A stretch of 5,156 nucleotides of DNA from Pseudomonadota bacterium. GTDB taxonomy: Bacteria; Desulfobacterota; Anaeroferrophillalia; Anaeroferrophillales; Tharpellaceae. The notes beneath the pieces are model-generated. The model had not been told where the DNA came from, ran no database searches, and saw nothing but the letters and a program-made list of their open reading frames with translations. Shown here piece after piece: positions 1 through 5,156 of this stretch. The stretch is from positions 1-5,156 of the forward strand of contig WFRP01000171.1 in the NCBI GenBank assembly GCA_015486505.1, read 5' to 3'. A program made the translations under genes and the position numbers. Position 1 is the first letter of the stretch. Every line of letters starts with the position of its first letter.

Positions 1-2
1 CG

Positions 3-3000
3 GTGCGGATTATTCGGGCCCGGGCGCTGGCTCGTTGTGGAGATATTGACAGCGCTATAAAATGTCTTGGGTCGAGTAATCATCCCGATACCGCGAAAGT
101 TTACCTTTTGGCGGGGAATTACTTTTTGCAAAGAGGTGATCTGAAATCTGCTGGCCTTCATCTCGATATTTTGCAATCATTTACGGAGCCGGAAATCAAA
201 TTGGAGGTTGACAGGTTAATTGATGATATCCATAAACTGAAGTGTGAACAGCTGGCTCCGCTTGAAAAAGAGATGCTGGAGGCGCAGCAACAGGGGGAGT
301 GTGAGCGGGCGGTGCAATTGGCTCGGGAATTGTTGGCGGAGTTGCCGGAAAACAAAAACGCACGTCAAATTTGTCACAATTTTGCGGCTGAACAGAAAAT
401 GCTTGAAAAAGCCCGACTTTTGCGAGATCTCGAAGATGTCGTGAAGATGGAAGATTTTGCTCGCGAAATTGAGCTGTTGAAAAAAATATCGTTACTGGAT
501 CCCGACACTGAAACCTACGCTCAACAAATGGTTAAAGCTCAAGAAAAAGTCAAGCTTGAAGCTGCTAAAAAATTGCGTGAGAGTAAAATCTCGAAGGTTC
601 TTAAACTTCTGGAGCAAGATTTAGAGGTGGAAGCGTTAGAACACTATGCAGCTCTTGAGCGAGAACTGCGGCAGGAGTTAAGGGCTGAAGTCGACAACTC
701 CCGGTTTCGGCTGATTGAACTGATTATTGAAGCGCAACCGAAGCTGAAACCTGTGAAGATAGTCGCAGCGGTTTTAGAGTTTGAGCGATGTCGTGAAATA
801 CTGGTTCAGGAGGGTGATCCGGAAAGTGCTCTTCAGCTGCTACAGAAGAACGACAAGATATTGCGCTTTCTGCCTGAAGTTCACAATCTGCGTCGGCAGG
901 CTGAAAAAGAGTGGCAAAAACTGAGAAACTCTCAGGCGCGGAAGCTGCTGGATCGGGTTAGTCTGCAGATGGCAGAAGAAGATCTGCCCGCTGCCCGTAA
1001 AACTATCGAGCAGATTGTGACGGAAGATCTTTTGCCTGATGATCGGAAACTGTGCCGAAACCTGCGGCAAAAATTAAAACAGAGTGAAGAGAGCAAAAGA
1101 CTTAAACTGGCTTATGCTGATGCCGACCGGGCAAACGACCATCTCAAGGCTCGGGATCTGGCCAATGATCTTTTGTTGAAAAATCCGGATGATGCTTCTT
1201 TATGGCGGGAGAGGGTCGTCCGGCACCGCGAGTCTCTAAATCGCGAGTGGTCGCTGATGGAGTGTGACCTTGAAGATCTGCCCTTAGCTTACTCTCTTGC
1301 CTCGCGACGTTTCAGAGATAAAAATTTCTATAGAGTAATTATGGCGGATCAGGATAGTCTGGTAACCGTTCTGAGTTATGGGAAGTGGTTGATTGTCGGT
1401 ATCTTGAGCCTGAACCGGAGATCATACCGGAAAGCGATTCTTATGAAAACACCCGAGGAGTTTTCTTATCCGGTTGTGACTTTGGTCGATAGTCGGCTCT
1501 GGATATATGGATGTAACGGTAACATTATGAAGCTTGTGCTTAATCCCTGTGAAATCCTCTTCTGGCAAAAGTCCGATAATTTTGTCGGAGAAGATGATTT
1601 GGTCGAAGATGTCTGCCTGTTTCCGCAATCGGGTTATCTTTGGCTTGAGACCCGACCTTCCGGCGGCCGGAAATCATCAATTAGCCATATTATAAATCTG
1701 AATAATAGTCGCTTTGAGCGCCAGTTGAAACTCTCTTCTCTTGCAATTGAAATACCTCGGGGCGAGGGCTTTCAAGTTCTTGCTCCCAGTTCGGTTTACA
1801 ATTGGGAAGCACAGATAATTCAGGTCTATTCAGAGCAGGGTCGTAATCTTGCGGAGCTGCCATCCATAGGCTTCGGTAAGGTTGTTTATGCCGCAACTTC
1901 TCACCCTGATGGTTGTGGGTATATTCTCTTGTCGCATCTTAATCAAGATCTTGATTTTGATCAAGAGGTTGAGAATGAAGAGTCTTTTCAGCTGGTTATG
2001 GAGATTCTTCCCGGAGGCCGGAAAGCGTGGACGTCCATCAACATTGAAAACGTCGATGGCGAGATGCATCACGCAATATTCTCTCTTCCGCAAGCGGGGC
2101 TGGTTTTTGTCTACTGTAGTGACAATCGCCGCGATAAAGAGATCGAGCCCGGTTTTAAGGCTGGTGCGTATCAGCTCCTTGCGTTTAGAATCTCAGGGGA
2201 ACGCTGCGAAAGATTATATCAAGCCAGAGTCCCTGCGGAACTGGCATTTGTTACAGATGAAAACCACAGTCGGATTATGGCGTTGGATTTCAATCTCAAC
2301 CGTAATATTGGTATGTCAGTTGATGCGGTTGAACTGGGCGAGAACCCGCCCGAATTCAGCTCCCACACCAACGACTTTCAAGTTTTTGGTGAGGAACTTC
2401 CCACTTTTTATGATATATCTGCAGCCTGTGGTGCCTATACCGGCCAGGATGCAGCGGATCTGTTTGCTCTGATAAAGAGCCTGAGCTCATCATCTCCAAT
2501 CCAGATTGCGGCTAGGATTGAAGCTTGTAAAGCAGATAAAAACAGAAGCCCTGAAAAGGTTATCACGCTGATTGAGGCGTTGAAGGAGTTAACCTTTTTC
2601 AAGCAGGCATTTCAACTCGAAGACTGGTTTAAGACCGAGTACCGGGATCACCCCCGCACCATTGTTGATAAGGCCGCAAAATTTGTTGAAAAAGGCGAGT
2701 GGCAGGAGGTGGCTTCATCTCTTGAGAACGTGGCAGTTACCGATCTTGATGACGGTACCGCCCGCCATATCTGCCATCTTAAGGGTATGGCCTTGCTGGG
2801 GCTTGGAAGGGTGACGGAAGCTTTGTCAACTCTTGAGCAGGGGCTTATGTTCGAGGATGGTGATTGTGAGCTTGAACCGCTGATTGATTACATCAAAGCC
2901 GAGCCGGTTCAGTTTTGTCCGGGGCTGGCGGCAAAAATCAGGCGTGACGGCTGCAGTGACCTGGAGGTCTACAGGTATGTCGATGAAAAGTTACGCCGGC

Positions 3001-3314
3001 AAGAGTGGCTTGCGGTGATTGAGATTATGGAAAATTACAATATTGAGAAACTCTTCGATTTGCAGATTCTGGCGCGATTGAGCAGCGCCTATCTCGCCTA
3101 TGAAATCGATCAGCAGAATGAACGCTGGTTTGCCAAGTTTATGGTTCTGGCTAATTTTAGTGACCGGTATAAAGATAAAATGTTCAGCAAAAATCAGCTG
3201 CTTCCGCCCCCGCTCGAAAATTGGAGTGCGGCCCGGATGCAGGAGGTTGTCGATCGGGCCGAACTCTGGCTCGATGCTATACCTCCGAAAAAGATTGAAA
3301 ATCTCTCGGGATAA
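3..3314 (+). CDS. Uncharacterised giant TPR/coiled-coil protein with a central propeller-like beta domain (5' end probably outside the window)
   Basis: I do not recognise a named family. The frame is open from the left edge. The GTG at 3 is only the first possible start and no ribosome binding site is visible, so the true start is probably upstream; it ends with TAA at 3312-3314. Residues 1 to about 420 are highly charged and helical, with irregular TPR-like units near 13-57, 95-120, 150-175, 268-300, 320-350 and 375-400. Each has a pattern like GD-x3-A-x(6-8)-L-x-P, and long Lys/Glu/Leu stretches suggest coiled coil. Residues about 425-780 are beta-rich with repeated Trp/Tyr-containing strands (GKWLIVGIL, SRLWIYG, GYLWLETR, GLVFVYCSDN, YQLLAFRISG), a size that fits a six- or seven-bladed propeller. 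Residues about 790-1103 are helical again, with TPR-like units near 880-960 and 990-1030. No Walker motif, catalytic signature or membrane segment is visible, so a scaffold or adaptor role is most likely. A distant relation to beta-propeller components of MoxR/vWA ternary systems is possible but unsupported here. Confidence 0.85.
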   Translation: MRIIRARALARCGDIDSAIKCLGSSNHPDTAKVYLLAGNYFLQRGDLKSAGLHLDILQSFTEPEIKLEVDRLIDDIHKLKCEQLAPLEKEMLEAQQQGECERAVQLARELLAELPENKNARQICHNFAAEQKMLEKARLLRDLEDVVKMEDFAREIELLKKISLLDPDTETYAQQMVKAQEKVKLEAAKKLRESKISKVLKLLEQDLEVEALEHYAALERELRQELRAEVDNSRFRLIELIIEAQPKLKPVKIVAAVLEFERCREILVQEGDPESALQLLQKNDKILRFLPEVHNLRRQAEKEWQKLRNSQARKLLDRVSLQMAEEDLPAARKTIEQIVTEDLLPDDRKLCRNLRQKLKQSEESKRLKLAYADADRANDHLKARDLANDLLLKNPDDASLWRERVVRHRESLNREWSLMECDLEDLPLAYSLASRRFRDKNFYRVIMADQDSLVTVLSYGKWLIVGILSLNRRSYRKAILMKTPEEFSYPVVTLVDSRLWIYGCNGNIMKLVLNPCEILFWQKSDNFVGEDDLVEDVCLFPQSGYLWLETRPSGGRKSSISHIINLNNSRFERQLKLSSLAIEIPRGEGFQVLAPSSVYNWEAQIIQVYSEQGRNLAELPSIGFGKVVYAATSHPDGCGYILLSHLNQDLDFDQEVENEESFQLVMEILPGGRKAWTSINIENVDGEMHHAIFSLPQAGLVFVYCSDNRRDKEIEPGFKAGAYQLLAFRISGERCERLYQARVPAELAFVTDENHSRIMALDFNLNRNIGMSVDAVELGENPPEFSSHTNDFQVFGEELPTFYDISAACGAYTGQDAADLFALIKSLSSSSPIQIAARIEACKADKNRSPEKVITLIEALKELTFFKQAFQLEDWFKTEYRDHPRTIVDKAAKFVEKGEWQEVASSLENVAVTDLDDGTARHICHLKGMALLGLGRVTEALSTLEQGLMFEDGDCELEPLIDYIKAEPVQFCPGLAAKIRRDGCSDLEVYRYVDEKLRRQEWLAVIEIMENYNIEKLFDLQILARLSSAYLAYEIDQQNERWFAKFMVLANFSDRYKDKMFSKNQLLPPPLENWSAARMQEVVDRAELWLDAIPPKKIENLSG

Positions 3315-3321
3315 GATCCCG
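3307..3321 (+). other. Small hairpin spanning the stop codon of the giant gene
   Basis: The sequence CGGGAT-AAG-ATCCCG is a perfect 6-bp stem with a 3-nt loop, and the TAA stop codon (3312-3314) lies in the stem top and loop. No T-run follows directly, so it is not a classical intrinsic terminator by itself. It could stabilise the 3' end of the mRNA or slow the ribosome at termination, or it could be chance. Confidence 0.4.
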
Positions 3322-3369
3322 TGCCGATCTGAGCTGTGCTGAAAAAATTGGGACAGACCACGGTTTTTT
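3319..3369 (+). terminator. Weak candidate terminator for the giant + strand gene
   Basis: A run of six T (3364-3369) follows CACGG (3359-3363), which can pair with CCGTG at 3319-3323 across a long loop. The same T-run can also pair with six A at 3342-3347 around a small TGG/CCA stem (3349-3351 with 3358-3360). The A-tract/T-tract symmetry would let it act in both directions. The stems are weak and the loop is long, so this is only the best available site downstream of the stop at 3314. Confidence 0.25.
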
Positions 3370-3370
3370 A
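3341..3370. repeat. Short sequence resembling a transposase-associated (REP/RAYT-type) repeat remnant
   Basis: The core AATTGGGACAGACCACGG, flanked by a six-A and a six-T tract, resembles the GGGACAGAC-type short repeats that I recall near Y1/REP-associated transposases in many proteobacterial genomes. No transposase gene is present and only one copy is seen in the window, so the assignment rests on remembered similarity. It overlaps the weak terminator candidate. Confidence 0.25.
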
Positions 3371-3431
3371 ATAACTTAATCAGGCAAGAAACGTAAATTT
3401 TTGACTCGATCGGATTGGCGCTTAAGTTACA

Positions 3432-3457
3432 GAAAAAAACAGCGAACTTTGCTTCGC
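3432..3457 (-). terminator. Rho-independent terminator of the kinase-SDR transcript
   Basis: On the minus strand the sequence reads GCGAA-GCAAAG-TTCGC, a 5-bp stem with a 6-nt loop (stem arms at 3453-3457 and 3442-3446), followed directly by TGTTTTTTTCT. It lies about 130 bp downstream of the SDR stop codon, in the right orientation to end that transcript. The stem is short, but the uninterrupted seven-T tract makes the call reasonable. Confidence 0.6.
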
Positions 3458-3458
3458 C

Positions 3459-3510
3459 TGCGCCCGGAGGAAGTGCCCTTGGGGTGCGCCCGGAGGAAGT
3501 GCCCTTGGGG
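3459..3510. repeat. Perfect 26-bp tandem duplication
   Basis: Two identical adjacent 26-bp units lie at 3459-3484 and 3485-3510. Each begins TGCGCCCGGAGG and ends GTGCCCTTGGGG, with no mismatch between the copies. The unit is GC-rich in contrast to its AT-rich left flank. It sits just upstream, in minus-strand sense, of the terminator hairpin. The period of 26 is not a multiple of three, which argues against a coding repeat. Confidence 0.9.
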
Positions 3511-3530
3511 GTATCCATAACTTTTGAGCA

Positions 3531-3558
3531 GTTTGGAAGTAAAGCCGAATATTTAGTG
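3531..3558. repeat. Left arm of an inverted repeat enclosing the SDR gene
   Basis: This 28-bp arm is the reverse complement of 4460-4487 with three mismatches. It contains an 18-bp perfect core TTGGAAGTAAAGCCGAAT at 3533-3550. It lies 26 bp beyond the SDR stop codon. The partner arm overlaps the end of the kinase gene. Confidence 0.85.
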
Positions 3559-3584
3559 GCTGCAATATAGAACGGCCTCCAGGT

Positions 3585-4337
3585 TTAAGCCAGCATGCCG
3601 CCGTCGCAGATGATGTTGGTGCCGGTGGTGAAAGAGGCGGCAGCGGAGACCAGGTAAAGAACGGCCCCGGCAATCTCTTCGGGCTGGGCGTAGCGGTTCA
3701 TCGGGATTTGAGATAGAGCCAGATTGCGGATTTTGTCTGAAGAGATAATGGCGCTGGCGAATTTGGTGTCAGTCAGTCCCGGGAGCAGGGCGTTGACGCG
3801 GATTTTTCTGGGGGCCAGCTCCCGGGCCAGGGTCTGGGTCATATTGAGGAGCGCGGCTTTGGTGGCCGAATAGATTCCTTGATAGATGCCGGGCTTTAAC
3901 CCGTTGACGGATGAGACGTTAACTATGGCGCCGCCGTTCTGCATCAGGGGAACGGCATGTTTTATCATGAAGAACGGCCCCTTGATGTTGACATCCAGGG
4001 TTTTGTCCCAGAGCTTTTCATCGGCGGTGAGCAGCTCGCCGAAATGGGGATTAGTTGCCGCATTGTTGATCAGGATATCGAGAGTACCGTATTTTTGAGC
4101 AATTTTTTCATACAAAGCTTTGATCTGTTCCGGGTCGCCGGTGTGGCAGGCCAGAGCTTCGGCTTTATACCCCAGATCCCTGATGCCGGCGGCAGCCGCC
4201 TCCAGGGTTTCAATTTTACGGCTTACCAGAATACATTGAGCGCCGTATTCAGCCAGTTTCCGCGAGATTGCCAGGCCGATACCCCGGCTGGCGCCGGTGA
4301 TAACCGCGGTTTTTTCTTCCAGATTAAAATCATTCAT
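3585..4337 (-). CDS. SDR family NAD(P)-dependent oxidoreductase, DHRS4/FabG-like
   Basis: A complete classical short-chain dehydrogenase of 250 residues, the usual length. Visible motifs are the dinucleotide-binding TGASRGIG (residues 14-21), NNAA (91-94), the structural Asn117, catalytic Ser143 with Tyr156 and Lys160 in YSATK, the PG motif (186-187), and a C-terminal DGG. Ser39-Arg40 after the second strand favours NADP(H). The NAATNPHFG stretch resembles the DHRS4 branch (carbonyl/3-ketoacyl reductases) more than typical FabG. The start ATG at 4337-4335 (MNDFNLEEKT) is chosen because AAGGAG lies 7 nt upstream; the frame stays open for 44 more codons, but that extension is low-complexity basic sequence unlike an SDR. 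It follows the kinase gene by 138 bp on the same strand, suggesting an operon. By analogy with LvaD of Pseudomonas putida it may interconvert keto- and hydroxyacyl-CoA. The substrate cannot be read from sequence, and a FabG-like fatty acid role remains possible. Confidence 0.95.
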   Translation of the reverse strand: MNDFNLEEKTAVITGASRGIGLAISRKLAEYGAQCILVSRKIETLEAAAAGIRDLGYKAEALACHTGDPEQIKALYEKIAQKYGTLDILINNAATNPHFGELLTADEKLWDKTLDVNIKGPFFMIKHAVPLMQNGGAIVNVSSVNGLKPGIYQGIYSATKAALLNMTQTLARELAPRKIRVNALLPGLTDTKFASAIISSDKIRNLALSQIPMNRYAQPEEIAGAVLYLVSAAASFTTGTNIICDGGMLA

Positions 4338-4344
4338 TTCTTTT

Positions 4345-4350
4345 CTCCTT
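4345..4350 (-). promoter_or_regulatory. Ribosome binding site of the SDR gene
   Basis: AAGGAG on the minus strand, 7 nt before the ATG at 4337-4335. It decides this start over the in-frame upstream ATG at 4469-4467. Confidence 0.85.
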
Positions 4351-4357
4351 TTCAGTG

Positions 4358-4377
4358 TTGGGGTCAGGCTTGACTTA
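4358..4377. repeat. Short TTGGGGTCAGG sequence resembling a RAYT-associated repeat end
   Basis: The stretch TTGGGGTCAGGCTTGAC resembles GGGGTCAGG-type motifs that I recall around REP-associated tyrosine transposase genes and their remnants. It ends 7 bp from the SDR ribosome binding site, so any element here sits inside the kinase-SDR transcript. There is a single copy in the window and no transposase gene, so confidence is low. Confidence 0.25.
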
Positions 4378-4411
4378 TGGGTATTTGCAAGATGGTTTTC
4401 TCTTCTTTGTC

Positions 4412-4446
4412 TCTTTGCGGGAAAATGTTTTACTCTTCCGCAAAGA
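4412..4446. other. Hairpin between kinase and SDR genes
   Basis: TCTTTGCGG (4412-4420) and CCGCAAAGA (4438-4446) form a perfect 9-bp stem around a 17-nt AT-rich loop. Neither strand has a T-run after the stem, so it is unlikely to be an intrinsic terminator. It could be an mRNA processing or stability element that sets SDR expression apart from the kinase, or part of a small insertion between the two genes. Confidence 0.6.
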
Positions 4447-4459
4447 CGTTTATGTTCAT

Positions 4460-4487
4460 CAGTAAACATTCGGCTTTACTTCCAATC
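4460..4487. repeat. Right arm of the inverted repeat, overlapping the kinase stop codon
   Basis: It matches the reverse complement of 3531-3558 at 25 of 28 positions, with the 18-bp perfect core at 4468-4485. The arm encodes the last three residues of the kinase (Asp-Trp-Lys) and its TAA stop at 4478-4476. About 900 bp lie between the two arms, and they contain the whole SDR gene. Confidence 0.85.
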
Positions 4488-5156
4488 GATAACCTTGAGC
4501 GCGGTTTTCTCTAAAGCTTTGACGGCGTAGATCAGGGTGGCAAAGCGTTTATTGCGCGTGATTTTATGAAAATAGCGGAAGTAAATTTGTTGGGCGATCA
4601 CCGCCAGCCGGAAGAGGCCGAAGGCGTAATAAAAATCAAATTGGGCCGTGCTGCGGCCGGTTTGGGCCTGATAATGATCAAGAATCTCCTGCCGGGTCCA
4701 GGCTCCCGGCATATTGGTAGGCATAGTTCGGATCGCCTGCATGTAATCGGGGTCGCTATCTTCGACCCAGTAGGCTAAAGAGTTACCGAGATCGAGCAGC
4801 GGGTCGCCGTAAGTGGTCATCTCCCAGTCTAAAACTCCGATAATTTTTTCCGGCTGCCGGGGATCAAGCACGACATTGTCGAACTTGTAGTCATTATGGA
4901 CGATGGTGGGCCGGTCAGTATCCGGCGGCATTTTCTCCTTGAGCCAGGTCATAATTATTTCACAGTCCGGGGCGTCATCGGTTTTAGCTTTGCGGTAGCG
5001 CTGGCTCCAGCCCTCCACCTGCCGCTGGACATAGCCTGAGGGTTTGCCGATAAAATCGAGGCCGGATTTTTGTACGTCAATATTGTGAATTTCCGCCTGC
5101 AGGTCGGTAAGATTGCGGCACAGGTTACGGGCTTGATCCTGTGAGAAGGTAAGTTC
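4476..5156 (-). CDS. Aminoglycoside-phosphotransferase-like kinase, ACAD10/11 or LvaA type (5' part outside the window)
   Basis: The frame runs without a stop to the right edge, so the 226 visible residues are the C-terminal two thirds of a protein that is usually about 340-350 residues long; the ATP-binding N-lobe is missing from view. Visible residues include the family stretch VQRQVEGWSQRY (43-54), the catalytic loop HNDYKFDN (87-94, with His87, Asp89 and Asn94 as the HxDxxxxN pattern), the metal-binding DWE (110-112) and GDPLLDLGNSLAYW shortly after. An internal GTG at 5018 is a possible start but would remove conserved sequence, so it is rejected. This subgroup is the APH domain of ACAD10/11 and bacterial LvaA, which phosphorylate the hydroxyl of 4-hydroxyacyl-CoA before an acyl-CoA dehydrogenase-like partner removes the phosphate. 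Antibiotic resistance is unlikely given the HNDYKFDN and DWEM signatures. The following SDR gene on the same strand supports acyl-CoA metabolism. The end of the gene lies inside an inverted-repeat arm. Confidence 0.92.
   Translation of the reverse strand, partial: ELTFSQDQARNLCRNLTDLQAEIHNIDVQKSGLDFIGKPSGYVQRQVEGWSQRYRKAKTDDAPDCEIIMTWLKEKMPPDTDRPTIVHNDYKFDNVVLDPRQPEKIIGVLDWEMTTYGDPLLDLGNSLAYWVEDSDPDYMQAIRTMPTNMPGAWTRQEILDHYQAQTGRSTAQFDFYYAFGLFRLAVIAQQIYFRYFHKITRNKRFATLIYAVKALEKTALKVIDWK

Larger units (their letters stand above)
3315..3584. other. Convergent intergenic region, 270 bp, no gene
   Basis: It separates the 3' ends of the + strand giant gene and the - strand SDR gene. The open frames through it have no credible ribosome binding sites and no recognisable products. 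The left part, to about 3440, is AT-rich. The middle carries a minus-strand terminator and a GC-rich 26-bp tandem duplication. The right part carries one arm of the inverted repeat whose partner sits beyond the SDR gene. The density of short repeats suggests an insertion-prone site. Confidence 0.6.

Noticed and set aside
1882..2472. Plus-strand open frame of 196 codons in another frame of the giant gene
   Set aside because: It overlaps the propeller-like coding region, shows no family motif and has composition expected of an out-of-frame shadow.
3459..3510. CRISPR array
   Set aside because: The two 26-bp units are directly adjacent with no spacer, and there are only two.
2991..3518. Minus-strand open frame of 175 codons over the end of the giant gene
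   Set aside because: It is mostly antisense to a well-supported coding region and begins in the 26-bp tandem repeat, with no ribosome binding site or recognisable domain.
3957..4373. Plus-strand open frame of 138 codons opposite the SDR
   Set aside because: It is antisense to the clear SDR gene, whose motifs are all on the other strand, and has no ribosome binding site or domain.
4412..4446. Intrinsic terminator between kinase and SDR
   Set aside because: The stem is good but the loop is 17 nt and no T-run follows on either strand.
4338..4469. 44-codon N-terminal extension of the SDR in the same frame
   Set aside because: A strong AAGGAG precedes the internal ATG at 4337, the 250-residue product has the normal SDR length, and the extension is basic low-complexity sequence starting inside an inverted-repeat arm.
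4476..5018. Complete 180-residue kinase starting at the GTG at 5018
   Set aside because: The frame continues without a stop to the window edge and encodes conserved family sequence (IGKPSGYVQRQ) upstream, so the gene is larger and only its 3' part is seen.

Overview
The window looks like a piece of a Gram-negative, medium-GC bacterial genome. Desulfobacterota or a related proteobacterial lineage is my guess, based on the ACAD10/11-type phosphotransferase next to a short-chain dehydrogenase and on the style of short intergenic repeats. No taxonomic marker gene is present, so this is weak inference. No CRISPR array, tRNA, rRNA or intact transposase gene was found on either strand.

Layout. (1) Positions 3-3314, + strand: one very large open frame, entering from the left edge and ending in TAA. 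It encodes an uncharacterised protein of at least 1103 residues. About 420 residues of charged helical, TPR-like or coiled-coil sequence come first, then about 360 residues of beta-rich sequence that reads like a WD40/PQQ-type propeller, then about 320 residues of helical sequence. (2) Positions 3315-3584: a convergent intergenic region packed with small structures: a hairpin over the stop codon, an A-tract/T-tract stem, a minus-strand terminator, a perfect 26-bp tandem duplication and one arm of a long inverted repeat. (3) Positions 3585-4337, - strand: a complete 250-residue SDR oxidoreductase with a good ribosome binding site. (4) Positions 4338-4475: a 138-bp gap with a 9-bp-stem hairpin, a short sequence resembling transposase-associated repeats, and most of the second inverted-repeat arm. 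(5) Positions 4476-5156, - strand: the C-terminal 226 residues of an aminoglycoside-phosphotransferase-like kinase, cut off by the right edge.

How the genes fit together. The kinase and the SDR lie in the same direction, kinase first, and are probably co-transcribed. This pair recalls LvaA (4-hydroxyacyl-CoA kinase) and LvaD (SDR) of the Pseudomonas putida levulinic acid operon, and the APH domain of ACAD10/11. A role in hydroxyacyl-CoA or ketoacyl-CoA catabolism is therefore reasonable but not proven. The large + strand gene converges on them and has no evident functional link.

The most unusual points are the unrecognised helix-propeller-helix giant protein and the near-perfect inverted repeat (18-bp perfect core, 25 of 28 matching) that encloses exactly the SDR gene. 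One arm of that repeat encodes the last residues and stop codon of the kinase gene.
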